64,000 nt of DNA, from NCBI GenBank assembly GCA_938002665.1, contig CALLAE010000069.1, positions 1-64,000 of the forward strand. Reading direction: 5' to 3'. The notes beneath the pieces were generated by a model. The model was not told the DNA's origin, did not search any database, and saw nothing but the letters and a program-made list of their open reading frames with translations. This DNA comes from an uncultured Saprospiraceae bacterium (GTDB lineage: Bacteria > Bacteroidota > Bacteroidia > Chitinophagales > Saprospiraceae). Shown here piece by piece: positions 35,088 to 42,920 of this stretch. Both the position numbers and the translations under genes were made by a program. The stretch's first letter is position 1, and every line of letters starts with the position of its first letter.

Positions 35088-35212
35088 TGTCAGAATCATG
35101 ATTTGCTGGATGAAGGGATTTTCAGGACTTAAGGTTGCTCTAAACTAGTTCTTGAAATCTTTCATTAGTTAATCTAGTAAATCCACGAATCCTGAAAATC
35201 CTGATTCTGACA
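35088..35212. repeat. 125-bp element with inverted ends, right flank of GxxExxY
   Basis: Left end TGTCAGAATCATGATTTGCT (35088-). The right end, read on the opposite strand (35212-35180), is TGTCAGAATCAGGATTTTCA, sharing the first 11 bases and the 'GGATTTTCAGGA' core. The element resembles a short non-autonomous inverted-repeat unit. It also separates the GxxExxY gene from the acyl-CoA oxidase operon and could act as a transcription stop. Confidence 0.75.
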
Positions 35213-35229
35213 ATTATAGAAATGGAGTA

Positions 35230-37539
35230 TCAGCTCCATTCCTTCATTGCTATAGGAGCACTCAGCAACTCATCGGGAATTGCAAATGCCTGCACCAGCC
35301 CTAGAGCATTTGGTTTGATGTTTTGGTAAAGATTAGTTATAATTCTTCTTATGGCTTTGGTCTTGCTGCCATCCATATAATCACTCTCTAAGAACCACCC
35401 CCTATTTTCCATGATGTTATCTAGTGCATACAACTGTGCGAGAGCAGTAAGCGCAGCTTTTGTCTCTGCATCTTTACAGCTATCTATGTGCTTATAGAAT
35501 GATTCCAGAGTTACTTGCTCTATGAAGGCGTCAGCCAGGTCCATCATATGATTTTGAACCTTTAAGAACACTTGATGAGAATCCACGCCTCTTTTGATAT
35601 ACTTCTGCATCCGCTCACTGAGGCTCATTAAGATTTTCCTCTTTCTGTAATTGAAGGCATGGAAGTGAAACTTCTGATCTAGTAGATGTTCTGCGTCTGT
35701 ATTTCTAGTAAAGAGAGGATTGTATTCATAGGCTTCGTGCTTAGCTTTGGTCAAGATAAATCTTAGCACTGCTCTGTAGCCATCATCATGAAAGGATTGC
35801 TTGAATTCTGTTAGAGCACCTTTAGCAACCAGTTGCATCAGTACGGTATTATCTCCCTCAAAAGTGGTGAAGATATCCGTGTCAGCCTTAAGACTAGCAA
35901 ATCTATTTTCATGTAAGTATCCTTTACCCCCACATGCCTCTCTGCATATTTGGATAGTTTTAGTTGCATGCCAAGTAGACTTGGCCTTTAGTCCAGCAGC
36001 TAGAGTTTCTACCTCCCGCATGCCATCTGCATCACTTTTGCAGTACATGTCGGCAAGGTCACGAGAAGCGAGGTAGTAGGCATACGTCTTCGCTAATTGT
36101 GGAAACAATCTTTTCTGATGAGTAGGATAATCTATGAGTAAGGTTTCTACCGGGCTATTTTTATGGCCGAACTGTCTCCTTCTGTAAGCATAATTGATGG
36201 CAATGTTTAAAGCGACTTTGGAAGCATTGAGTCCGAGCATTCCTACACAGATCCTGCCCACTACTAGGGCACCTAAGGTTGTAAAGAAACGCTTAGATGG
36301 ATTACCTATAGGAGAGGTGTATTGCCCACTGTCATCTACATCGCCATACTTATTTAGCAGATTATCTAAAGGGACTCTGACCTGATCAAACCATAGTCGG
36401 CCGTTATCTACACCATTGAGACCCATCTTGTATCCACAGTCTTCTATCTTGATACCTGGGAGGGTATTATGATTAGCATCTCTTATGGGAACTAGAACCG
36501 TATGTACGCCATGATTCTCCCCCTCTACTATCAGTTGTGCAAACACGGCTGCCATAGTACTGTGCATGGCATTTCCTATATACTCTTTGCCTGCTGAGAA
36601 GGTAGGGGAGTGCACCACGATTTCTTTGGTGCTGTGATAATAGGTGGCGGTAGTTTCTAGGTCTTTTACATTAGAGCCATGGCCAGTTTCTGTCATTGCA
36701 AAACAGCCTAGCAGGTCTCCCTTTAGAAGGGGCTCTACATATTTGAGATGATGTTTTTCAGTACCTAGTTGGAATACGGCACCTCCAAATAAGCCGATCT
36801 GTACACCGAATTTGATGGCTAGGCTCAGGTCTCCGTAACCCAAAGTTTCGAAGGCAGCGATGTGCTCTCCGTTTTTTTCTAAGCCGCCATATTTTTCAGG
36901 AAAGGCATAAGCACTGATGCCTTGGTTACATAGCTCTTTCAGTCTGGCAAGAATATCTTCTCTGTAGGCAGTTTTATCTCTGTCTTCTTTTAGTTCGAAG
37001 ATAGGATCCCTAAGCAGGGTTTTTACTCTATCTCTAACTTCATGCTCTGCGCCATCTAGCACTTTTTTCATTTCACTTACCTGGAAGCTAGAGGTATAAG
37101 AACGTTCCTGTTCTTGATTTTCTGGAAACAATTTTTTAATGAGTATAGCCTCACTGTCATCATAGAGGCCCAGAGAGTTTCTAAGGTCGAGTATAGCTTG
37201 TCTAGTCTGAGGCACATCATTAAGCTCAGACTGAGTGCCTTTGCTGGCTATCTCTAAACCTAAGCTCACCAAAGAATTTTTCATCTCAGGATTTAAATCT
37301 TTAGCAGCATTTTTTATTTCCTGTGCCCAGAATTTAAATTCTTTATCTGAGGGCGGATTGATGGGGTCTACCCACCTTAGAAGATACGATCTGTCCTCTG
37401 TAGACAAGTGCTTCATCTCTGCTATTTTCTTTTGGATAAGTTTCATCTCTGAAGGGCTCAGGACGGAGTCAGACCAGCCAACGTAGATCAGTGGCAGAAG
37501 AGATAATACATTGTTTGATAGAGAAGAAGCTTTATTCAT
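35230..37539 (-). CDS. Acyl-CoA dehydrogenase/oxidase family protein with N-terminal extension
   Basis: 769 residues. Residues ~1-120 form a helical N-terminal domain ('YVGWSDSVLSPSEMKLIQKK') that recalls TerB-like folds (inference). From about 160 the acyl-CoA oxidase-type flavoprotein begins: 'CFAMTETGHGSNVKDLETTA' for FAD and substrate binding, 'YAYRRRQFGHKN', and 'TFEGDNTVLMQLVAKGAL' holding the catalytic Glu of acyl-CoA oxidases. Likely oxidises fatty acyl-CoA in beta-oxidation, in the cytoplasm. Third gene of the ddl-GNAT-oxidase run, 3 nt after the acetyltransferase. Confidence 0.88.
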   Translation of the reverse strand: MNKASSLSNNVLSLLPLIYVGWSDSVLSPSEMKLIQKKIAEMKHLSTEDRSYLLRWVDPINPPSDKEFKFWAQEIKNAAKDLNPEMKNSLVSLGLEIASKGTQSELNDVPQTRQAILDLRNSLGLYDDSEAILIKKLFPENQEQERSYTSSFQVSEMKKVLDGAEHEVRDRVKTLLRDPIFELKEDRDKTAYREDILARLKELCNQGISAYAFPEKYGGLEKNGEHIAAFETLGYGDLSLAIKFGVQIGLFGGAVFQLGTEKHHLKYVEPLLKGDLLGCFAMTETGHGSNVKDLETTATYYHSTKEIVVHSPTFSAGKEYIGNAMHSTMAAVFAQLIVEGENHGVHTVLVPIRDANHNTLPGIKIEDCGYKMGLNGVDNGRLWFDQVRVPLDNLLNKYGDVDDSGQYTSPIGNPSKRFFTTLGALVVGRICVGMLGLNASKVALNIAINYAYRRRQFGHKNSPVETLLIDYPTHQKRLFPQLAKTYAYYLASRDLADMYCKSDADGMREVETLAAGLKAKSTWHATKTIQICREACGGKGYLHENRFASLKADTDIFTTFEGDNTVLMQLVAKGALTEFKQSFHDDGYRAVLRFILTKAKHEAYEYNPLFTRNTDAEHLLDQKFHFHAFNYRKRKILMSLSERMQKYIKRGVDSHQVFLKVQNHMMDLADAFIEQVTLESFYKHIDSCKDAETKAALTALAQLYALDNIMENRGWFLESDYMDGSKTKAIRRIITNLYQNIKPNALGLVQAFAIPDELLSAPIAMKEWS

Positions 37540-37542
37540 TTT

Positions 37543-37995
37543 CTAATTGTTTGTTTGATCATTTGTCCAGAAGTAAAAATTGTTTTCCTCTAGATTAAAC
37601 CCTTGAGATGGATATAAGTTGTTACCTATAGTATTAGACTGTTCTGTTTCTAATAAGATACCACAAGCCAGCGTTTTTTCGCAATATTTTTTTGCAGCTG
37701 TGATAAGTGCCTTGGACAGACCCTTTCCTCTATGTTCTGGAGCGACAAACAGATCATTGAGCAGCCACATTCTTTTCATTCTAGTAGAAGAAAAAACAGG
37801 GTAGAGCTGGGTAAATCCTTCTGCCTTATTGTCTACTTCCGCTAAGAATATCACAGACTCTTTGAGTTCTATCCTGTCTTTAAGAAATTGTCTCGCTGTG
37901 CTTGTGTCTGAGGATTTCCGATACCATACTCTGTACTGGTCAAAGAGTTTGACCACTTGATCCAGCTCTGCAAGAGTTGCTGTCTTTATTATCAT
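37543..37995 (-). CDS. GNAT family N-acetyltransferase
   Basis: 150 residues from ATG 37995 (MIIKTATLAELDQVVKLFDQ). The acetyl-CoA motif is 'VAPEHRGKGLSKALI', and the C-terminal 'NNLYPSQGFNLEENNFYFW' is typical of the GNAT fold. The substrate is not predictable. The start overlaps the ddl stop by 4 nt (ATGA), so it is translationally coupled to ddl; a longer frame starting 96 nt upstream would lie inside ddl and lacks family similarity. Confidence 0.88.
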   Translation of the reverse strand: MIIKTATLAELDQVVKLFDQYRVWYRKSSDTSTARQFLKDRIELKESVIFLAEVDNKAEGFTQLYPVFSSTRMKRMWLLNDLFVAPEHRGKGLSKALITAAKKYCEKTLACGILLETEQSNTIGNNLYPSQGFNLEENNFYFWTNDQTNN

Positions 37996-39086
37996 GTTAA
38001 CTGTAGGCTGTTTAGTTTTTGATGTTCCTCCTGTGCCAGCTCTATAAGTCTGGTGATCAGTGCTTCTTGTGGAAGGCCAGAATGTTCCCACAATTTAGGA
38101 TACATGCTGATATTTGTAAAGCCAGGTATGGTATTGATCTCATTGATGATGAGCTTATCATTTTCACATAGAAACATATCTACTCTGGTCATACCTCTGC
38201 ATTCTAAATTTATAAAAGTTTGCTTAGCTAGAGCTTGCACCTTAGCTATCTGATCGTTACTTAGGTCAGCGGGTATGTGGAGTTCGGCTCCTTTTTCGTC
38301 TAGGTATTTATTTTCATAAGAGTAGAACCCATCGCGAGGAACAACTTCGCCAGGGATAGAGGCATCGGGGTTTTCATTGCCTAGAACTGCACATTCTATT
38401 TCTCTGCCTACAATCTTTTCTTCCACTATAACTTTGTGATCATACTTAAGGCCTGCGGTTACTGCTTTGTGGAATTGTTCTTCAGTTTCAGTGTAGGATA
38501 CGCCTACTGACGAACCCAGGTTAGCAGGCTTGATAAATAGTTCTGTGCCTAGCTGCTCCGTTATCTTATTGTAATCACTTGTCTGTGTTTCAGTTCTCAG
38601 AGTTACCCACTTAGCTACAGGTATGCCCAATGATTGGAGGACGTGCTTCATGATATCTTTATCCATGCCGACAGCTGAGCCTAAAATGCCACAGCCGACA
38701 CAGGGGAGGTTGGCCAGCTTAGCAAGTCCTTGTACGGAACCATCTTCTCCATAGGTGCCATGTAATACTGGAAATAAGACATCTATTTCTGACAGCTGCT
38801 CTTTCCCACTAGAAGTGAGGACTCGATGTTCGTTTGTGTTTTGAGAAATGAGAACTGGGTTCTCAATGACTGCTAGAGAGATATTGTCAGCATCACCTTC
38901 ATGGAGTAGTGATAGAGATTCTTCGTTGAGGTGCCAGATTCCTTGTTTGTCTATACTCAACAAGACGGGCTGGAATTTAGTTTTATCCAGAGACTTAAAT
39001 ACATTTTGTGCTGATAGGAGTGAGATTTGATGTTCCGGTGAGCGGCCACCAAATACGATTGCAACCTTAGTTTTTTTTGAACTCAA
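37992..39086 (-). CDS. ddl: D-alanine--D-alanine ligase
   Basis: ATP-grasp enzyme joining two D-Ala for peptidoglycan. 364 residues, normal. Marks: 'VAIVFGGRSPEHQISLLSA' at the start, 'LFPVLHGTYGEDGSVQGL', 'LFIKPANLGSSVGVSYTETE' (ATP grasp and omega-loop area), 'KVIVEEKIVGREIECAVLGN', and 'CRGMTRVDMFL' to 'INEINTIPGFTNISMYPKLW' for Mg2+ and substrate binding. First gene of the run ending at 35230. Cytoplasmic. Confidence 0.96.
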   Translation of the reverse strand: MSSKKTKVAIVFGGRSPEHQISLLSAQNVFKSLDKTKFQPVLLSIDKQGIWHLNEESLSLLHEGDADNISLAVIENPVLISQNTNEHRVLTSSGKEQLSEIDVLFPVLHGTYGEDGSVQGLAKLANLPCVGCGILGSAVGMDKDIMKHVLQSLGIPVAKWVTLRTETQTSDYNKITEQLGTELFIKPANLGSSVGVSYTETEEQFHKAVTAGLKYDHKVIVEEKIVGREIECAVLGNENPDASIPGEVVPRDGFYSYENKYLDEKGAELHIPADLSNDQIAKVQALAKQTFINLECRGMTRVDMFLCENDKLIINEINTIPGFTNISMYPKLWEHSGLPQEALITRLIELAQEEHQKLNSLQLT

Positions 39087-39169
39087 CTAGATTATTTTTT
39101 GCTACACATTAGATAATAAATACCCAAAGGTAGAGGATAAGCCTATTGATAACAATCAATTATATAAAA

Positions 39170-39200
39170 GAAAAAGGGCTTCAATGAATGAAGCCCTTTC
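39170..39200 (-). terminator. Intrinsic terminator of the RRM gene
   Basis: Stem AAAGGGCTTC / GAAGCCCTTT with a 6-7-nt loop and a T-run on the minus strand, 41 nt past the RRM gene stop. Confidence 0.85.
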
Positions 39201-39240
39201 GAAAGAATATATTTTAGAATAAATATTTCTTGTTTGGAGA

Positions 39241-39537
39241 TTAGTATCTGTTTCCGCCACCTCCTCGGTAGCCACCGCCTCCGCCACCTCTGTCTTCACG
39301 AGGTCTAGCTTCTTTGACAACGATACTTCTGCCATCTAGTTCAGTATCATTAAGTGCATCTATGGCACTCTGACCTTCTCCTGAGTCTGGCATTTCTACA
39401 AAACCAAATCCTTTTGATCGGCCTGTATCTCTGTCAAAGATGATTTTTACTGATTCTACTGTGCCGAACTTTTCGAAAGCTTCTCTGACAGTATGGTCAT
39501 CAGTGTTGTAGTCTAATTTTGCTACAAAAATATTCAT
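39241..39537 (-). CDS. RRM-domain RNA-binding protein
   Basis: 98 residues: one RNA-recognition motif with RNP2 IFVAKL (3-8) and RNP1 KGFGFVEM (42-49), then a Gly/Arg tail (RGGGGGGYRGGGG). This layout is typical of small bacterial RRM proteins, which are often abundant and cold- or stress-induced. A 215-nt non-coding region upstream may be a long leader. Single gene with its own terminator. Confidence 0.93.
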   Translation of the reverse strand: MNIFVAKLDYNTDDHTVREAFEKFGTVESVKIIFDRDTGRSKGFGFVEMPDSGEGQSAIDALNDTELDGRSIVVKEARPREDRGGGGGGYRGGGGNRY

Positions 39538-39695
39538 GTATTGAAAATTAAAAAGTGATAAAAAAATAAAAATTTAAGAAGCTAAAATTAGTACTCAATG
39601 AAAGTGATAAAACAGCCTTAAATATTATGTTCAGAAGGAATCATTGACTTTTAATGACTGCCTACATATATAAAAATACAAGGTATTTAACGAAA

Positions 39696-39746
39696 AGGTT
39701 CAGTATTGCAGAATTATTTACCAAATTATGTTTGGTGAAAGAACCT
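39696..39746 (-). terminator. Possible terminator hairpin after the MerC-like gene
   Basis: Nested inverted repeats downstream of the MerC-like stop: outer AGGTTC / GAACCT, inner ACCAAA / TTTGGT with a 5-nt loop. Only a weak T-tract follows on the minus strand, so it may be a leader structure of the RRM gene instead. Confidence 0.35.
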
Positions 39747-39752
39747 AATATT

Positions 39753-40136
39753 TTAGGAATTATGACTGTGCTTTGCTCCAAATAGATTGACAAGGTGGCC
39801 AGCAGCAATCAATAATCCGCCGATAACAACGATAAAGGTGCTATAATGAGGGATAAAGTGATGAATAAGAACAAAAACCAGACCTGTAGTCGCTAAGGTA
39901 AAAGGAATAGAATTGAGCTTATTTTGGAAATAAGGTCTCACTATGGAGTAGTAGACAAATACTGATGTCAAGCCCATGATACAAAACTCCACTGCTGGAT
40001 GGCTCATGAGGGTATGAGCGCCTATAAAGCCACTAGAGAGGAGCAAAGGAAGCAATGCGCAGTGAATGGCACAAAGTATCGAGGTCGTAGAACCCCAGAC
40101 ATCCATATTTCTCATAGTGTTTTTTAAACGTAACAT
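39753..40136 (-). CDS. MerC-domain membrane protein
   Basis: 127 residues with four hydrophobic segments (about 13-33, 40-62, 78-94 and 97-117). The first contains 'SILCAIHCALLPLLLSSG', with the paired Cys-x3-Cys of MerC-type mercury/heavy-metal uptake proteins. A His-rich end (AKHSHNS) and 'LIHHFIPHYS' add possible ligands. Divergent from the Fur-family gene and probably controlled by it (palindrome at 40143-40157), pointing to zinc or a similar metal more than mercury, since no mer operon is present. Confidence 0.8.
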   Translation of the reverse strand: MLRLKNTMRNMDVWGSTTSILCAIHCALLPLLLSSGFIGAHTLMSHPAVEFCIMGLTSVFVYYSIVRPYFQNKLNSIPFTLATTGLVFVLIHHFIPHYSTFIVVIGGLLIAAGHLVNLFGAKHSHNS

Positions 40137-40142
40137 TCCAGA

Positions 40143-40157
40143 TGCAATGATGTTGCA
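40143..40157. promoter_or_regulatory. Candidate Fur/Zur operator over the MerC-like promoter
   Basis: Inverted repeat TGCAA-TGATG-TTGCA lies 7 nt upstream of the MerC-like start and overlaps its -7 box (TATATTTG, minus strand, 40163-40156). Position between a Fur-family regulator and a metal-transport-like gene makes repression by that regulator likely. I recall TGCAA-type palindromes for Bacteroidota zinc regulators, but this was not checked. Confidence 0.55.
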
Positions 40158-40163
40158 AATATA
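40156..40163 (-). promoter_or_regulatory. -7 box of the MerC-like gene
   Basis: TATATTTG on the minus strand, an exact TAnnTTTG match, ending 19 nt before the start codon. A TTG is present only at a short 13-nt spacing. Confidence 0.5.
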
Positions 40164-40185
40164 CTACTAATCACAGCAATTACGG

Positions 40186-40193
40186 TAACTTTG
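40186..40193 (+). promoter_or_regulatory. -7 box of the Fur-family gene
   Basis: TAACTTTG, an exact TAnnTTTG match ending 6 nt before ATG 40200. The transcript would be leaderless or nearly so. It overlaps the alternative TTG at 40191, arguing against that start. Confidence 0.55.
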
Positions 40194-40199
40194 CTAGTA

Positions 40200-40613
40200 A
40201 TGAGTACCAGCGTAGATATCTTAAAGCGGTCCGATCTTAGAAAAACCCCCTTCAGAATTAGGGTTTTAGATTATTTTATTCTCCAGCCCCATGCCGCAGT
40301 GAGAAATACCGATTTAGAGCAGAATATAGGCGACTTTGATAGAATTACCTTGTATAGAACCTTGAAGACCTTTGAAGAAAAGGGAATAATACACGAGGTA
40401 GTGGACGGCAGTAAGGATCAGAAGTATGCGCTATGTCATCATGACTGCAAGGTCCATATCTCAGATGGAGACCATGCCCACTTCTCATGCAAACTCTGCG
40501 GTAATACCTACTGTCTAGATAGTGTAGGAGAACTGAATATCCAGTTACCTTCTAATTATGTGCTAGACAAGGTACAGGTCATGCTCTCAGGTACTTGTGA
40601 TAATTGCAAGTAG
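40200..40613 (+). CDS. Fur family metal regulator, probably Zur-like
   Basis: 137 residues from ATG 40200. The winged-helix part includes 'DRITLYRTLKTFEEKGIIHE'. The metal region has 'YALCHHDCKVHISDGDHAHF', and structural zinc is probably held by CKLCG and CDNC at the end. The His/Cys-rich layout fits Zur or PerR-like members as well as Fur. It sits divergently next to a MerC-like gene with a palindrome between them, so zinc-responsive control is the best guess. Autoregulation is possible. Confidence 0.9.
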   Translation: MSTSVDILKRSDLRKTPFRIRVLDYFILQPHAAVRNTDLEQNIGDFDRITLYRTLKTFEEKGIIHEVVDGSKDQKYALCHHDCKVHISDGDHAHFSCKLCGNTYCLDSVGELNIQLPSNYVLDKVQVMLSGTCDNCK

Positions 40614-40624
40614 TGCTCTCCAAA

Positions 40625-40666
40625 TGACAGCTAACTGTCAATTCTCAGTATTTTCATAAAATACTG
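40625..40666 (+). terminator. Two adjacent hairpins after the Fur-family gene
   Basis: TGACAG-CTAA-CTGTCA (40625-40640) is followed 5 nt later by CAGTATTTT-CAT-AAAATACTG (40646-40666), both perfect. There is no following T-run, so termination is uncertain; they could also be protein-binding or RNA-stability elements. Confidence 0.4.
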
Positions 40667-40747
40667 TACAGACAAGAGTTGATTGTGTACAAATGGCCTT
40701 CTGTTGGTAGACTTTTTGATTTAGGTGGATAGAGAAAACCTGAAAAA

Positions 40748-42169
40748 ATGAGTTTACAATACAAAATTAGCCAGATTGCGGCATGTCTTTGTTTGCCATT
40801 TATGGCGTATGTCCAAGAGAGTAACTTGCTCAATACCTTTGAAGAAAGAGAAGATCTTAGTCACATACTTCAGCTAGATAATGATAATTATGTACTTTCT
40901 GGAAAAACCTTTGAGATCGGAAACAAATCCGATTTGGTTATTCTACTAGACAGGGCTGGAAAGGAACTAGCCAGGACGCCGATATGTAACGACTGTAATG
41001 ATGGCGGAGATATATTCTTTTCTAAGGAGACAAGTGAAGCTAAGATACTCCATGTGAGAACGACAGGAGAACTGTTCCTTTCTGAATTGGATTTGAGTTC
41101 TACAGACTTTGTGTATAATATCAAAGATCATGACCCAGAAAAGATATTTGAAAGCGTGGAAGTTTATGAAGTTCTGCAAAACCAAAGCTATATCGTAATA
41201 GTATCTTACGCCGTTCAGGAAGGTATCAGAGGTCTACTGCACACGACTATCGATACTAGAGGGAATAAACTTATCAGTCATAAGTTCAATACGTTTTTCC
41301 CTGACATTTCTGGTTCTATTGGGATCGGTCTCTTTGATGATGTAGGAGTTGTAGATGGTTATAATGAAGATATTGATGGACAGAGCATAAGTCATTTATT
41401 AAGATATAATCAGCAAAGAGATTTGGTTTGGGAGGTGGACCTAGATTGGGGAGATATAAAGCTTAATAATGTTCTCGTTGCTTTTAATCAGTCTATCTAT
41501 GCAGTAGGCACCATAAGAGATGAAGCTAACCCTGATCATATTCAAGGTCTGATAGTGCACTACAGTGGAGAGGGTGAGCTGATCTGGGAGAAGCGTTTTG
41601 ATTCGCCATATGTTGGCGAGGGTATGTTTGATACTACCGTAAAAAGCTTTAAACGGATAGAGCAGATCAAAAATGATCTTTTTGTAGTGACAGGCTCTGT
41701 AGGGGGCGAAAATGGTGGTGACGAAACGTCTAAGGCTTATGTGCTTCAGGTGTCTAGAGAAGGACAATATCTAGAAGAGTTTACCACTGAAGTTATTACT
41801 GAAAATGTAGAGGCTGTAGATGTCATAAGGAATGACAATGGTAGAATAGTGGTATTAGGGAATTCCTACTCACTAAATGGTATTGCTGGCTCATTCTTGA
41901 GTTTGACAGTTAATACAAACTCTAATTACAGTCTGCTCCCTAATGATCTTAGAGTTTTTCCTAACCCTGCAGAAGATTTTCTTGTTATAGAAAGTGAGGA
42001 TAATCTGCTAGACGCCATGGCTATAAGAATCTATGATTTGAGTGGGCAGTTAGTTATGGAGCAGAAAGGAGAAAGCAAAATAGATGTATCAGGTCTAGCT
42101 GCAGGTCATTATGTGATGACCATATACAGAAATCAAGACACCTACCGAGTTCAGTTCACTAAGAGCTAG
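40748..42169 (+). CDS. T9SS-secreted protein, beta-propeller-like
   Basis: 473 residues; N-terminal hydrophobic stretch (about 8-21, a short signal peptide), then repeating strand patterns such as 'YVLSGKTFEIGNKSDLVILL', 'LHVRTTGELFLSELDLSS' and 'VAFNQSIYAVGTIRDEANPD' that resemble blade repeats of a propeller. Type A domain at about 395-473 ('RVFPNPAEDFLVIESEDN'). No catalytic motif recognised. Monocistronic, with a terminator at 42193. Confidence 0.75.
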   Translation: MSLQYKISQIAACLCLPFMAYVQESNLLNTFEEREDLSHILQLDNDNYVLSGKTFEIGNKSDLVILLDRAGKELARTPICNDCNDGGDIFFSKETSEAKILHVRTTGELFLSELDLSSTDFVYNIKDHDPEKIFESVEVYEVLQNQSYIVIVSYAVQEGIRGLLHTTIDTRGNKLISHKFNTFFPDISGSIGIGLFDDVGVVDGYNEDIDGQSISHLLRYNQQRDLVWEVDLDWGDIKLNNVLVAFNQSIYAVGTIRDEANPDHIQGLIVHYSGEGELIWEKRFDSPYVGEGMFDTTVKSFKRIEQIKNDLFVVTGSVGGENGGDETSKAYVLQVSREGQYLEEFTTEVITENVEAVDVIRNDNGRIVVLGNSYSLNGIAGSFLSLTVNTNSNYSLLPNDLRVFPNPAEDFLVIESEDNLLDAMAIRIYDLSGQLVMEQKGESKIDVSGLAAGHYVMTIYRNQDTYRVQFTKS

Positions 42170-42192
42170 AGCTTGTATATATTGGAATTGAA

Positions 42193-42224
42193 AAAAGGCT
42201 GATTCGGAGACGAGTCAGCCTTTT
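42193..42224 (+). terminator. Intrinsic terminator
   Basis: Stem AAAAGGCTGA / TCAGCCTTTT, extended by TCG / CGA around a GAGA loop, with a T-rich end. A short A-run on the left means it could also serve the minus-strand ArsC-like gene. Confidence 0.85.
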
Positions 42225-42266
42225 CTTTTACAAGTATTTAAGTTATAGTAGAATAAAATTTAAGAG

Positions 42267-42626
42267 TTAGGCGATTTTATAAATGTCTGTAGGTGTTTTA
42301 CACAAGATGGCTTTCGTGCCCTTCATGGCTATAGGATGCCTTATAAGGTCGGGATTATTCTGAAGTATATTCAGCCAGCCATGCATATTGAATTCCTTTC
42401 CCCTGATATTGGCCTGGTAATAGGGATGTGCCTTATTAAGCAGATCCTTGGGGTGCTTTCCCAAGGATTTCAGCAATAATTTCCAGGAGGTCGTTGTAGA
42501 CCTTGACTTTCCATGTTCGTAACTGATGACCTTATGTCCAGTGCCCTTGGCATGTGCTATTGTTTTCCGATCTGCACTTAAAGAGGGATTATAATAAATG
42601 AGTAATTCTTTCTGATAGGACTTCAT
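42267..42626 (-). CDS. ArsC/Spx-fold protein lacking the catalytic Cys
   Basis: 119 residues of the ArsC thioredoxin-like fold: 'LLIYYNPSLSADRKTIAHAK' matches the arsenate reductase N-terminus, and 'LIRHPIAMKGTKAILCKTPTDI' matches the conserved RPI-x-x-KG region. Where E. coli plasmid ArsC has the catalytic Cys of NPACGTSR, this protein has Leu16 (NPSLSADR), so arsenate reduction by the usual mechanism is not expected. A regulatory, Spx-like, or other role is possible. Single gene on the minus strand. Confidence 0.75.
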   Translation of the reverse strand: MKSYQKELLIYYNPSLSADRKTIAHAKGTGHKVISYEHGKSRSTTTSWKLLLKSLGKHPKDLLNKAHPYYQANIRGKEFNMHGWLNILQNNPDLIRHPIAMKGTKAILCKTPTDIYKIA

Positions 42627-42920
42627 GGCATAAATATTTCATTAGTTAAATAAATTAATACTTTATACCAAAAATAGCAATTATATTCAAATAATATATT
42701 GATATGCATTAATAATTCAGAATATTAGTTCAGAGGTAAGTCACGCATTTAAAATTTTTATGCTCAAGAATCAAGAATTGCAGAATAATACATTTAAATG
42801 TATAGTCTATGTGGAATTAAATAAGGTAAACGATATTTTGGTCAGACTTATATCTTTTACTATCTTTTCTTTACGAACTAAAATTTTGTTATTTCTATCT
42901 AACTAAATCAATAATTAATT

